A stretch of DNA of 64,000 nt. It comes from Crossaster papposus. Its lineage: Eukaryota; Echinodermata; Asteroidea; Velatida; Solasteridae. The stretch lies in assembly GCA_037893245.1 (NCBI GenBank), contig JBAIAA010000412.1, positions 682,001 through 746,000 of the forward strand. The letters are read 5' to 3'. Below the pieces are notes generated by a model that was not told the DNA's origin, searched no databases, and saw only the letters and a list, made by a program, of their open reading frames with translations. The number at the start of each line of letters is the position of its first letter. The stretch's first letter is position 1. Below are positions 1-10,566 of the stretch, piece after piece. Both the position numbers and the translations under genes were made by a program.

Positions 1-564
1 GTATACTTATCGGCCCCACATATGGCGGAGTAAACAAAAAACAAACAAAAAAGTTCACTGCAAAATGGTCCCTTTTTCTCCTTTCTCAAACCCACACCTC
101 AAAGCATACCTCATAGCGTGCAGCAGTCATTCACGATGCTAATGATTCACTTGAAACAGAATAACAGTTACTAAAAGATGAAAAATATTGATGATTTCGG
201 TGGCCACTTCACAAGAAACGTTTATCGTCCGTGTATAGCTTCATGGTCAACTTGCCACATTGTGGTCATGTGACTGTTGGTTGCTATGCGCTTGTGCACA
301 TGCGGCTTGACTTGAATGTCGACAACAATTCACTAGTGGCATGCAGCTTTTTTCGTTTCACACCCCCCCCCCCCCCCCCCAATTTTTTTTTTTTTTTACA
401 GACAAATAAGTTTTCCTGTAACTTTTTGTACAAAAAAAACCAAATTCCACCCACACATCTCAAAATCAGAACTCCCAACATACAACTCATTTTGCTTGAT
501 TGTACCATAAACGTATTATCTTTGATTTTCTAATTTGATTATCCAGGTTGATTAGTCGTTGCAG
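1..564. other. Intron or upstream sequence of the first gene, no exon recognised
   Basis: I see no coding exon here. A C-run followed by a T-run sits near 361-397, and the only open frames come from that low-complexity tract. Confidence 0.5.
361..397. repeat. Poly-C / poly-T tract
   Basis: About 19 consecutive C residues are followed by AA and about 15 T residues. It is a plain homopolymer pair with no gene context, and its length in the assembly may be unreliable. Confidence 0.9.
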
Positions 565-1672
565 GATGGAGTCAGCGTGACAACGAACGAAATGCAGAAC
601 CTGACTTCAAAAGGTACTTGGCAATTTACCTATTCCCTGTTTGCGAGCTAGCCATGCCCCTTTTTAGACAACTGTGCACACGTTCGGCACAAAGGTGCAA
701 TATGCATAGCTCGGTAGCATCGCACTGCATAGGCACTTTCAAAGCGTTTGCTGTATGCATCTCTGACCGGGTACTGGAAATGCTTTAGATTACTGAGACC
801 ACTTTTCTTGTTGTGTGCAAGCAGACTTTCGTGCACCCACTGGTCACAGAAATTGAAAAATGTTAACCTTTCAATTTTCTATCCGCTCTTCATTACGCGT
901 GTCTATATTTGACATAGATTCGTATATATTGCATTTCATCGAACAGGGCGCTCAGAATGCATGCGGACGATTGCAAGCAATTGTTCGTCCAAGGTTTGCA
1001 ATAGCACGTGATTAGATAATGCTTGTGATTGGCGATAGATCGATTCCACGCAAACCATGCTATACTTAATTTCAAAGAGAATTTCCTATTTCAAGTGCAA
1101 GTGACATTGACATTGAACAAATGGATAACACATACATTTCAGTGGAAAATGAGCCTATATTGAAGATAATTGTTTTCTTCCAATTTTTGACCAAGCATTG
1201 GGAAGTTTGAGAAGCTATCTATCGTGTTTAATATTCACATTCTGGTTTCCTTGACAGTTCACCAGATCAACTCGGAAGCCGATAGGCTAGCGGGTCTGTT
1301 TGAAGCCATGGAGATAGTTGCCAAGGAACACCAAGCCGTGATGGGTCTCCTGGAAATACCACTAGAGACGCAACATACAAGTTTGTAAGTTGCCTTTTTT
1401 ACAAATTGTTATCCCAGTACATTTTTAAAGGTTGCAAGTTTTATGCAGGGTGCAAGCTGCGTACTTATTCGTTAAATTGGCTGCTGGGAAAAAGCAAACG
1501 GGGATAGGATGTAGCTTTCTTTACACCTATAGTCGGTGTCCACGTGGTTTATTTAAAAATTTGACTATTTTGTTGCAGAGACTTGTTGGAGTGGGAAGGC
1601 ACAATTGAAGAACAAGAGCTTGTCGACACGAAGACAACGGAGCAGCAGCTACTCGCCAAACTTGAGGAATGA
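565..1672 (+). CDS. 3' end of an unrecognised coiled-coil-like gene (three exons)
   Basis: Three exons join in one frame: 565-613, 1258-1384 and 1579-1672, with stop TGA at 1670-1672 followed by a second TGA. Each acceptor is a CAG (TTGCAG, TTGACAG, TTGCAG) and the donors are GTACTT and GTAAGT. Phases agree: one base is carried over the first junction and two over the second. The product is about 89 residues, acidic and predicted helical, with stretches such as NSEADRLAGLFEAMEIVAKE and LLEWEGTIEEQELVDTKTTE. It looks like the C-terminus of a coiled-coil subunit, but I do not recognise the family. Upstream exons lie outside the window. The splice phasing is strong evidence that this is a real gene; no function is assigned. 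Confidence 0.7.
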
Positions 1673-3530
1673 TGAGTACAATTTTATGTTTCAATTTTCC
1701 GTTTTTGAGTTGATCTGTTAAAATGAGACAAACTAACTGGGCAGAGGTCAAAATGAGGATTTGTGAATAACATGTTCTTACAATACCGTTTGTACTTGCA
1801 CTTCAATCGGAAACTCCCTTGAGTTATTGCTGTATAAAGTATGCACTTATCGACGTCATAATAGTAAAAAAAATTGTCGCGAAAATTTGTATGCCACAAT
1901 TTGTATGCTATTTCTTTAAACTGTGTGTAGTAGACATATCAGAGATTACCATTTATAAATTCGGATTATCAGAAAATTCACACCTATTGTGGTTTTTTTT
2001 CTCATTTTTCTTCTATATGGCCTGTGCCCAGTTCCGTCTCATTTTGCCAGAACACCTCACATTTATACGAGGGGTGATTCATAAGTTTGTGGCCTATAAA
2101 GGTAGTAATGAGTTTTAGAAAATTAAACGTTGTTTTTCAACATAGTACCCTCCTATTCCTAACAATTGTAAACCCTTCAAGTTTAATACAATTTTGCACA
2201 CACCCTATTGAGTTAGGGTTAACACACACAGCTTTACCTTACATACGTACTGTGGACATTCCTTTGTCTTCGTGTAGGTAAAAAACTTTGACTAAATACT
2301 CATTTTTCTCGCTTCCCCAAAACAAATTTACCCTCAAATTTGTATTATGGGCCTCTCAGCTGTTCCTTCTATCTTTTCTATATATAACCCTAACCCGTTT
2401 TTCCTCTAGCGCTCTTTTTCGGAAACTTAAAAACGGATTGTGGACCTGGGCAAGTCCACAAACCGTAACCTCTTCCCGCATCGTGTGGACCTATATTGTT
2501 CGGAGGTCCACAGTGCGTATGCAAGACTAACTCACTTAGTCCAGCGGTCCTGGAGCATATGAATCCCTTCTGTGTAGAAGCTGTTTTTAGGGCCCCCCAA
2601 AAAGTGGTCCACAGCATCAATGATGTCATCTGAGGCAAAATGGCCCGGAGTATTACCCTGGTGAAAGAGCACCCCTCTTGTCGACTCCACACGACAAATC
2701 GTTTTGATTTTCTCCTATAAATATATCAGAAGATCAGTGTAGTAGGCCTTGGTGTTAGTGCTACCTTTTTCGAACTTTCTGTGTTATCATTCAACAATTC
2801 AGTGAAAACTCTACGGCTCATCTCCTCCCTAATGCCCCAAACTTATCAATCACCCCTTGTATGTGTGCTTTGTTCTAGAAATTTGGGGTCCACTGTTCTT
2901 CCTGTACCTACGGTATCTGATTTTCATGATATTTTTTTTTTTTTTTTGGGGGGGGGGTCATTTTGGATGAACGCACTCCAGAAACAAATTAAGGCTGTTT
3001 GATTTCGAAAAGTTTGATTTTCCAAAAGTGCTTTTGACCAAATTTTGAGATATTTGAAACCTGAAGATAAAATTGTACACGTGCCAGCTGCAACTGCATG
3101 CCTAGGTGATCAACAACTTTCACGCAAAGTTTGCAAGTTAAAATGTTTGTGCGGCAATCGTTAAAATGACTGGGGCAGGAAAAATGTTGCACCTTGGACC
3201 CTAAATTTAGAGAATAATCCATGTACAATATATGGTAATTGTGTGTAAGTCCAGCATTTTTTTATTTATTGGATTACGAACATAACATGAAATTCGGCAG
3301 GATTGAAGGGTGGAACAAAATAAGAAATACAATTTTAAAATTCCTTTTTGTTTTTACAAATATTTTATTCAAGGTCGGGGGAATAATTCTTGTTTATGGT
3401 TATTGAACTGATCGATAGTATTAATCCAATCGCCCGAATTAATCGCGCGAATAAATGCTCCTGCGCTGCGTGCAGCAATTAGGTCTGACACCAGCGATAA
3501 GTAATTATAATAAATAATAATAAATCAAAT
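1673..3530. other. Non-coding, no gene recognised
   Basis: No exon is supported. The stretch contains two short dyads built on GTGGACC/GGTCCAC (about 2440-2515) and a T-run/G-run pair near 2931-2957. A segment near 2015-2065 resembles one near 53340-53390, so it is probably an old dispersed repeat. Confidence 0.5.
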
Positions 3531-3539
3531 TTATAAGGC

Positions 3540-3860
3540 GCAAAACTGATATGGAAGGCTGATATGGAAGGAGCAGGTCGGTGATGTATCCCGGAGCTTG
3601 TCCCTTGAAGACCCTAAAAGTGAGCAGGAGAATTTTGTATTGGATTCGCTGCTTGACAAGTAACCAATGAAGGTCTTTGAGGATTGGTGTGATGTGTTTG
3701 GAAAGAGAGACCAGTGGGCTCCAGAGTTTTGAAACTGTTTAAGTTTATCTACGTCCTTGTCGGGGAGGCCAGTAAGTAGATAGTTGCAGTTGTCAAGGAG
3801 AGAGGTGACCAAAGCATGAACTAACATTTCAGTCGTGCGCTTGTTGAGATAGTGAAGAAA
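3540..3860 (-). pseudogene. LINE reverse transcriptase remnant, C-terminal half, interrupted
   Basis: Read on the minus strand, the segment encodes a typical C-terminal RT/thumb motif of CR1/jockey-like non-LTR retrotransposons (EMLVHALVTSLLDNCNYLL, then GLPDKDVDKLKQFQNSGA). The preceding part of the same domain lies at 6221-6400, so the 2.36 kb between them is an insertion. Downstream the frame decays. The clade is inferred from motif style only. Confidence 0.75.
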
Positions 3861-4006
3861 TGCCATTTCTTTTCGGTATCGAACGACAGGTGGGCTCAAT
3901 AGAGCCGTTACATAACGTTTTCGTTACGCCCCAATGCTCTTAGCTTATAAAAGCGGGCATTGCATTCAATGCCTTTCTTCTCGGTCTAAGCATTCGAACC
4001 TCGCTT
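3861..4006 (+). repeat. Split repeat A1
   Basis: About 146 bp, near-identical to 5498-5643 (offset 1637). It begins TGCCATTTCTTTTCGG and ends ATTCGAACCTCGCTT. Confidence 0.9.
3946..3953 (+). promoter_or_regulatory. TATA-like box in repeat A1
   Basis: TATAAAAG lies in the distal half of A1 and is preserved in A2 at 5583-5590. A pyrimidine-rich TCTTCTCGGTC motif follows about 25 bp downstream. It is a plausible start site for the element's transcript; this is inference from position only. Confidence 0.45.
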
Positions 4007-4685
4007 ACCATAGGATTCGTACGTCTTGCCGATATATGTACTATACGATATATACGATATATGTACTTTCTATTTACTGTACCTTTGCGATAACACTTTA
4101 GGGCCTACTCCTATTAAGTCCATGATGTTCGACGATTAACAGACCAGCAATAGCAATATATTGTCGGCAATCAATTATCCCCAAAATAAGATAGCTCCAA
4201 CCAATATGAAACAGAAACCGTCGGAGAATTCGACGCCTCTCGATCAAGAGCGACGACAACCGCGAACAATTTGAGCACTATGAGAAGTTAAAGACTTCAC
4301 CGAATCTGCATTGGGTCTACGGAGGACGACGACGACCCTTCTGCCAAGGACAGCCTTACTGAAGCTTTGGATCTGGTAAAGAAACAACGAAAGCTCATCA
4401 AGTTGCCCGACAGATCCCCTCACGGCTGTTGAACCTCAAGGAAAATGTCGCCGACAATCTGACTGAAGACTCTGAAGACGAGAAACATCTTCGCAAAGCC
4501 GAGTGTCGACCACCGCCAAGACAGAACAGTTTTGTTATTATGTAATTCGTAAGTCAATAGGCTAATTTATCACCAGATGAATCGCACCCAACACGGCAAT
4601 TTGACTCCCATATTTAATTGTATTAGCACACCCCGTAAATTTAAACAGTCGAATCCTTAACCTTTGATCTCGATTATTGCAAATC

Positions 4686-5275
4686 GAGTATCGCTTGATT
4701 AGTGCATGCAAATACTGAACTTGGCCCCAAAGAGAAAACTTTGTTTTCCATCGAGACGCAATTTGTAAGACGGTCAGGCTGATTTTAGCTTTGCATTATC
4801 GGTCGATTGAGTACCGAGTGACATTGAATTGTGTTCCAAAATTATTTGGCAATCAAACAAGTCTGTTTAGTCATGGAGCAACTGCTCCATGGTTTAGTCG
4901 AGTATCACTTGAGTGTTGCATGCAAATACTGAACTTGGCCCCAAGAGGAAACATTGTTTTCCGCTGAGACGCAATTTGTAAGACGTCAAGCTGATTTGTA
5001 GCTTAGCATTATCGGTCGATTGAGTACCGAATGGACATCCTGAATTGTGTTCCAAAAGTATTTGGCAATCAAACGAGTCTGTTTAGTCAAGTATCACTTT
5101 ATTAGTGCATGCAAATACTGAATTTGGCCCCAAGAGGAAACATTGTTTCCTGTTGACGCAATTTGTAAGACGTCAAGCTGAATTTTAGCTTTGCATTATC
5201 AGTCGATTGAGTACCGAATGAAATACTGAATTGTGTTCCAAAATTATTTTGCAATCGAACAAGACTGTTTAGTCA
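4686..5275 (+). repeat. Three tandem ~190-bp repeats inside the split-repeat element
   Basis: Units run about 4686-4899, 4900-5090 and 5091-5275. Each begins near GAGTATC, carries GTGCATGCAAATACTGAA or close to it in units 1 and 3, and ends GTTTAGTC. The first unit has an extra ~27 bp that contains a hairpin (CATGGAGC-AACT-GCTCCATG). Internal tandem repeats may serve in dimerisation or priming, but nothing shows this directly. Confidence 0.85.
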
Positions 5276-5342
5276 AAAACAAAACAAAAAACCAACACCC
5301 AATTTGACGGCCAATCTAAGTTCCCTTTCTTTGGCGTTTCTC

Positions 5343-5495
5343 ATGAGCGAGTTCCAGTGCTCTACCATCCCAACATGTTCACCAAATCATTGTTGTCTTT
5401 TTCCTTTTCTTTCGGTTTATGAACTCTATAAATAGTATTGCATGAGGAAGATATAGAAAAGAAATTAATTTTCTGACGTAGGAACGTAGGAAGAA
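5343..5495 (+). repeat. Split repeat B1
   Basis: About 153 bp, near-identical to 6068-6220 (offset 725). It begins ATGAGCGAGTTCCAGTGC and ends ACGTAGGAACGTAGGAAGAA. It abuts A2. Confidence 0.9.
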
Positions 5496-5497
5496 AA

Positions 5498-5643
5498 TGC
5501 CATTTCTTTTCGGTATCGAACGACAGGTGGGCTCAATAGAGCCGTTACATAACGTTTTCGTTACGCCCCAATGCTCTTAGCTTATAAAAGCGGGCATTGC
5601 ATTCAATGCCTTTCTTCTCGGTCTAAGCATTCGAACCTCGCTT
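5498..5643 (+). repeat. Split repeat A2
   Basis: Second copy of repeat A, directly after B1. It carries the same TATAAAAG at 5583-5590. Confidence 0.9.
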
Positions 5644-6067
5644 GCCCTCCCTCCCGCCCGACTTAAGCCCATAATTAATAGTATTAACGGTATTAATAAT
5701 AATGACTAACCGCGGGGAACAGGGAGTGCACCCTCGATCGGTGTCCTAGGATGCAACCACGTTTCCTCTTAACAATAAGAGGTTTTTCGTGGCCTCCGAG
5801 TGCCTGCAGAAATGCAGGACCGTGGCACCGATCGCCCTGCCTTATTCACTTTCTATATCGAGACAATTTCCTGTTTTTTGGCGTTGTATTGTGTATAGAT
5901 TTTTTGACCATCATTCCTTCCAAACCTATCGGCAATTAGGACCTGTGTGTCCAACTGATATAAATATATCCATATACTATAAGAGATTGTAACTCTGGTA
6001 ACACACGCAGTTGTGTTCAAAATGTACCCAGATTCCAGGGTTTGTCTATACAATGTATACAAATAAA

Positions 6068-6220
6068 ATGAGCGAGTTCCAGTGCTCTACCATCCCAACA
6101 TGTTCACCAAATCATTGTTGTCTTTTTCCTTTTCTTTCGGTTTATGAACTCTATAAATAGTATTGCATGAGGAAGATATAGAAAAGAAATTAATTTTCTG
6201 ACGTAGGAACGTAGGAAGAA
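6068..6220 (+). repeat. Split repeat B2 (right end of the element)
   Basis: Second copy of repeat B. The interrupted LINE resumes immediately after it. An AATAAA at 6062-6067 just precedes it and could serve as a polyadenylation signal. Confidence 0.9.
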
Positions 6221-6400
6221 AGATTACAAATTTTCCTCAAAGCAAATTAAGCTCTACGACAGACGGCATTGACCTGTGGGCGCATGCCAAGGTGACTATC
6301 AAAGATCACTCCATGGTCAAAAACCGACTCCGAGGATTGAACCTGGTGGTCGCTGAAGGTTATAGGGGAGATCACTGCACTTTGTCTGGCATATGACGAA
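6221..6400 (-). pseudogene. LINE reverse transcriptase remnant, upstream half
   Basis: Minus-strand frame encodes a degenerate RT segment (SESVFDHGVIFDSHLGMRPQ, then VNAVCRRA and a stop). In related LINEs this immediately precedes the segment found at 3540-3860. It shows that the element at 3861-6220 landed within one LINE copy. Confidence 0.7.
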
Positions 6401-6839
6401 GAAAGACTTGCAACGTCACTCCATAACCAAATTTTATGCGAAACCGTGCGCATACCCCCGGGTACATTTGATTAAACAGGGTGGTCTCCCAAAACAAAAC
6501 AAAATTGGCCCAGTAGTTATCATTTTAGGGACGTTTTTCTGGAACCAAGTTGGTGGTAAATTGGACAAGCGTTTTAATTGCTTTTGCGTTTCTGTTGATC
6601 AACTTTGTTCTAGAAAAAGGCCACAAGAATGAAAACTATTGAACCGAATGGTTGGAGGGTACTGGAAATAGGCTGTCCCACCCTGTATAAGTAAATACAA
6701 TGCACATTGTCTGTAGTATCGAGCCTTGTACATGTATTATAACTGTTAAACATGTAGCTGAACAAGAGTAGCTGTACGAGTATCTGTGAGAATGTTAACA
6801 TTGAATTATCCATTTTTCTCTGTCTTTTTCTTTATATAG

Positions 6840-7611
6840 CCACGCAGTCCCACCGTAACTCGGTATCCAGTAGACCACCAATGAAGGCTTCCACAGAACC
6901 AGATACCAGTGAGGTCACGCCTTTCAGCGGTGCTAGTGATTGGAGGGAATTCCAGCGTATCACGTGGCAGTTGGAACCAACCATTACGTATGTGGGATGT
7001 TATTTTGTTGTTGATGGACCATAATTAGTTGGATAAATTATTACCTCCAAATAGGCACTTGGGTAGACAATCCCATAGAGATGTACACAAACTTAAAACC
7101 GTCCTAACTTGTTTACCCTAACCCTTTTCTCTATGATCTTCGATATTTATGCTATTTAGACCAAAATCTGTCGTTCTAGGACAAAAATAACCTCCAAATA
7201 TCGTGTTTTAGGGTAGCTAGACACTTAGGGAGACACTGAAATGTCTCCCTAAGTGCCGCTGTCTCCTTATTACCTAAAAGCTTATGCTAAATTGTCTCCC
7301 CAAGTGCCTATTTGGAAGAATTAAGCAAATATTTTCAATGGAAACTTGTTAATGCTTGTTTAATATCTAATTATGCAGCATTACTATATAATTATGCAGC
7401 ATTAATATCTATTGGTTTTTACAGGTTGTTGTCTTGGGGAGGCAAGAAGATTGAGCCGCTGGGTGTAGACTACATCCTACAGAAGTTGGGCTTCTCTCAT
7501 GCTCGGGTCACTATCCCTAAATGGATGCAGCGTGGGGCAATGGATCCACTAGACAAGACCCTGGCATTGCTTATGGAGAGACTTATTAAATACATTAAGG
7601 AGAAGGATTGA
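6840..7611 (+). CDS. BLTP1: BLTP1 (KIAA1109/tweek) C-terminus, last two exons
   Basis: Exons 6840-6987 (acceptor TATATAG, donor GTATGT) and 7425-7611 (acceptor TTTTTACAG, stop TGA 7609-7611) join with two bases carried over. The product ends with SDWREFQRITWQLEPTIT, then LLSWGGKKIEPLGVDYILQK and a segment containing TIPKWMQRGAMDPLDK. This matches the conserved C-terminus of bridge-like lipid transfer protein 1, a very large protein of membrane contact sites. The intron holds a MITE (7040-7320). The preceding conserved exons are not found in the 5.2 kb upstream, where another gene ends at 1672. The locus may therefore be a 3' fragment, or the missing exons may lie beyond the left edge. Both exons are open and correctly spliced in sequence. 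Confidence 0.82.
7040..7320. mobile_element. MITE family M1, copy 1 (BLTP1 intron)
   Basis: About 280 bp with terminal inverted repeats built on CCAAATAGGCACTTGGG. An inner inverted repeat (CACTTAGGGAGACA / TGTCTCCCTAAGTG) lies near 7229-7256. A near-identical copy sits at 48069-48352 in the CFAP47 gene, so the family moved recently compared with most repeats here. No coding capacity. Confidence 0.85.
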
Positions 7612-8757
7612 TGAGAGTCCAGGAACTAGACATTGTTTATAAGTAGAAACCAATATGGGTCATTCCATGAAGTTCCTTTTACTCTTCACAATTGTGAATA
7701 CAAATGGCAAGTATATTTAGACAATTAAGATGACTTACTCGGCTTTTTATTGATACCTTTCTTGCATTTTTGCTATAAAATGATGAAGTAAAATATTTAT
7801 TAAAAAGGACACATCAAAAACAAACTTTAACAAAAAATCGAAGTCTGAAAAATATGCATTACTTTTACACTATCAATTTGGTAAGATTGTAAAGCTGTTG
7901 TGGTATAAAAATAATAAAATCTTCACTATTGATTAATTTTGAGATCGTTGGAGTAAGTGAAAAGATGATTCCACTTACGAGTGAACATTGGACTGTCATC
8001 ATAACAATATAGTATCAAATTTAGAGGTTGCAGCAACATTGTGATACTTCCATAAGCAGAAACCATCTGGTCTTAATAAAAATATGAATGAATTACAACA
8101 CCAAAACAAAACATTGTTAAAACGTTGAGGCAAATATAATGTTATTAACACATTTACCAAAAGTTGTAAAAATGTCAGATATAAAACATTTAGCGTTAAC
8201 ATGTACTTGAAATATTTGTCGGACTGTGTAAATGTGTGGAATTTCAATGAAATGTTTGGACGATATTTGTGTAATGGTTAATTTACGTTACAACTATGAT
8301 ATCTGTAGACTATTACCATTGTAGTCGCATTTAACTTAATGTTTATATATTGTAACAGTTAGATTTTTAAAAGATATTTTAATTAAAATACCACAACATA
8401 TGAAAAAGTCACAAAACACAAAATGAAACTGTTTTTAAACACCATTTAAAAAAAGTAATGTCTGCAAAATCTTTCTAAACTATAACTCTCCAATATGTTT
8501 CATGTGTGCTGAAGCTTGTATAGTTTTACATAAAATATCTGAAACACAATGTAAATGTGATTAAATTGTCCTGAAATGTAATGAAAACATGGTTAGGTTG
8601 GCATTTACGTTACTCGCATGTTGTCCAGCTATCATAAAACATCTACACATTTAATTTACGATGCAATAGATTTGTGTGTTCTCAGTACCAGCCGTAATCC
8701 CTCCTGTCCGAGTTGTGTGGCCAGCCTCTAGAATTTGGTCAACGACAGATCTGTGTC
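7612..8757. other. BLTP1 3' UTR and AT-rich spacer
   Basis: Sequence after the BLTP1 stop is AT-rich with several AATAAA-like motifs (for example near 7910). I see no further exon or clear repeat. Confidence 0.4.
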
Positions 8758-8845
8758 TTCATCAGGCGTGTCTCTCCATTAGGTGTCCCTCTCCATCAGG
8801 TGTGTCTATCCATCAGGGGCGTGTCTCTCCATCGGGGGTTATTTT
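8758..8845 (+). repeat. Short degenerate tandem repeat (CCATCAGG...GTCTCT)
   Basis: Four to five imperfect units of about 16-22 bp built on CCATCAGGTGTGTCT. It lies just upstream of a decayed BLTP1 exon copy. Confidence 0.7.
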
Positions 8846-8873
8846 TCTAGTTGATTTGATGTTTTGTCTTTTC

Positions 8874-8999
8874 AAGTCCAGGCTGTGACGGCTAGTTGTT
8901 TGACTTATTTTATGGATCGCATCAATGTTGCCATGGATATTGAGCTGATTCTCTTCATTCATGCATTTGTTGCGGTCTGCATTAGCTACAAGGATAAAG
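8874..8999 (+). pseudogene. BLTP1 exon copy (VAMDIELILF exon), copy 2
   Basis: Open segment encoding FMDRINVAMDIELILFIHAF and then ISYKDK, with donor GTAAGCC. It corresponds to the BLTP1 exon that normally lies upstream of the SDWREF exon, yet here it lies downstream of the BLTP1 stop. The AG before it looks altered compared with the paralogous copy at 11176 (TTCAAG against TTCAG). Interpreted as part of a duplicated, disordered BLTP1 3' end. Confidence 0.7.
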
Positions 9000-9049
9000 G
9001 TAAGCCATGTAAACCATCAACTTATTTGTTGTATTGAAGGATATGGACT

Positions 9050-9177
9050 CTGTGCCCTCTGTTTACATCTAAATTGAAATGTGCCTGGTGTTATTTATTG
9101 CAACATCAATCAAATGTGAGAACATAAACATGTGGCAATACTACCAGGCACATTTGAATCTACATTCAAACAGAGGT
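9050..9177. mobile_element. Small MITE M2 in the intron after the exon copy
   Basis: Inverted termini CCCTCTGTTTACATCTAAAT and the reverse complement of ATTCAAACAGAGG, with an inner pair GTGCCTGGT / ACCAGGCAC. A paralogous copy sits at the same place after the exon copy at 11176-11311. It therefore predates that duplication. Confidence 0.7.
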
Positions 9178-9374
9178 AACTTTGTAAGGTAACATACTTG
9201 AAAGGCGATACGATGTCGCTTATGAAAATGTTATGCTATACACTACTTTCCTAAAAGACTTTGAAGAACATGTAGCAGAATGACTGGTGTTTATGACAAA
9301 TTGTGAGCAAATATTGTGTGTATGTTTGTGAGAAGTGTTGTGTAATTAAGTTTGTATTTTTTGTTGTGGTACAG

Positions 9375-9552
9375 GTTGTTGTGTGGAGGCAAGAAGATTG
9401 AGCGGTTGGGTGTAGACTACATTTTACAGAAGTTGGACTTGTCTCATGCTCGGGTGACCATTCCTAAATGGATGCAACATAGGGCAATGGATTAACTGGA
9501 CAAGACTCTGTGGATGGAGAGACTCATTAAATACATCAAGGAGAAGGACTGA
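9375..9552 (+). pseudogene. BLTP1 last-exon copy 2, nonsense-mutated
   Basis: Acceptor TACAG is kept and the frame opens like the 7425 exon (CGGKKIERLGVDYILQKLDL, then KWMQHRAMD). A TAA then replaces the proline codon, and about 9 nt are missing further on before the ancestral TGA. Not functional as the BLTP1 C-terminus. The ancestral 3' UTR beginning is still recognisable and is followed at once by the 9-bp tandem array. Confidence 0.85.
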
Positions 9553-9604
9553 TGAGAGTCTAGGAACTAGACAGAATACATTTTTTAAAGTTGCCACTGG
9601 GGCG

Positions 9605-9685
9605 GTTATAAAAGTTATAAAAGTTATAAAAGTTATAAAAGTTATAAAAGTTATAAAAGTTATAAAAGTTATAAAAGTTATAAAA
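9605..9685 (+). repeat. 9-bp tandem array, nine perfect GTTATAAAA units
   Basis: Exactly 81 bp of GTTATAAAA repeated. It starts about 53 bp after the ancestral stop of BLTP1 last-exon copy 2. A related 11-bp unit starts at the matching place after copy 3 (27467). Confidence 0.97.
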
Positions 9686-9900
9686 GTCAATGCGCATCCT
9701 GAACCATTATGTTTGCATCTTGTGCACTAAAGTTAAATGAACGACTTTGTACCCCAAAAGCTTTTCCAAATTATAGTGTTTTGTTACAGTACCAGTACCA
9801 GCTACTTTTATTCGCCCTGGTGTGTGAGCAATGACCAATAACAGAAGTCCTGGCTGTAATGTAACTATAATTGCTGTGATATCTCTGATTCCTTCAACAG

Positions 9901-10157
9901 ATCCTCGTCAGTCTACCTGGACGGTCAGTTGGAATGGGACACTTTCCAGCTGATGCTATCCCGCTCCAGTACCCCAGACCTCATCAAGATGACAAGTCGT
10001 CTGGAGGAGTTCTTCAGTCAACAATTCCAGAGTAGTAAGCGTATGCTGGCGTCTTGGCAGTTAGGGGGCGTGGCTAGCAGTCAGCCTTCCAGTGAGAGGA
10101 CCAGGACAGGGAGCGAGAGCAGTAGCAAACGGAGTCTGGAGAGACTTGCAGTCCAGG
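9901..10157 (+). pseudogene. BLTP1 exon copy (YLDGQLEWDTFQ exon)
   Basis: Exon-like block with acceptor CTTCAACAG and donor GTGGGT, open throughout. It encodes SSVYLDGQLEWDTFQLMLSR, then STPDLIKM, EEFFSQQF and a serine-rich tail. It matches a conserved BLTP1 segment that should precede the C-terminal exons but here lies after them. It may belong to a second, partly decayed BLTP1 3' end; the flanking exon copies are damaged, so I class it as pseudogenic. Confidence 0.7.
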
Positions 10158-10566
10158 GTGGGTACAACGTTTGCTCCAAAAGTAGATCACAGAGCACACT
10201 TAAGGCAAATCAAAGTTGCCCATTGTAAATTCACAAGTCAATCACATGTCAACCGTCGTCAATTCACATATAAAGTGCAATTTGTATTCCTAGTACAGTA
10301 AGGTATTTCACTCGTTTTGTTAAGAATGTTTTAGAGTTGCACTTTTAAAAGTTTCTGGCAACATAGTATGAAATGTTTCAACATTTGAATTTGTTTTTAA
10401 AAAAGTGAACCCATACTCTGGAAGGCATTCAACCCAAAGTGTTATTTTTAAATCTGTCATTTTTTCTTTGTTTTATGTTACAGATTTTGAGCATGTTTTA
10501 AGGTAAAGCAGCATGCCTGCCTGCCTGTATAACTCGAGATAGACCTTTGGACACTAACCCTAACCC

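Larger units (their letters stand above)
3861..6220 (+). mobile_element. Split-direct-repeat retroelement (Ngaro/PAT-like), non-autonomous
   Basis: Two repeats alternate. A is about 146 bp (3861-4006 and 5498-5643) and B is about 153 bp (5343-5495 and 6068-6220). The order is A1, 1.3 kb internal, B1 directly abutting A2, 0.4 kb internal, B2. This A1-B1A2-B2 layout is the known signature of PAT and Ngaro elements of the DIRS order, which integrate with a tyrosine recombinase. No long ORF survives between the repeats, so this copy is non-autonomous. The two ends and the B1/A2 junction share GAAGAAA. That fits recombination at a short identical core, although a short target duplication is not excluded. 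The host sequence is a LINE whose two halves flank it. Orientation is assigned from the TATA-like motif in A. Confidence 0.75.

Noticed and set aside
231-533. Open frames on both strands around the C/T homopolymer run
   Set aside because: They depend on the low-complexity run, and their composition (proline or glycine runs) is explained by it.
3853-6226. Conventional LTR retrotransposon with a GAAGAAA target duplication
   Set aside because: The A and B repeats alternate instead of forming two full terminal repeats, and the GAAGAAA is also present at the internal B1/A2 junction, so it belongs to the element's own junction sequence.
9424-9690. Minus-strand frame with repeated ITF residues
   Set aside because: It is the translation of the 9-bp tandem array plus the antisense of a dead BLTP1 exon.
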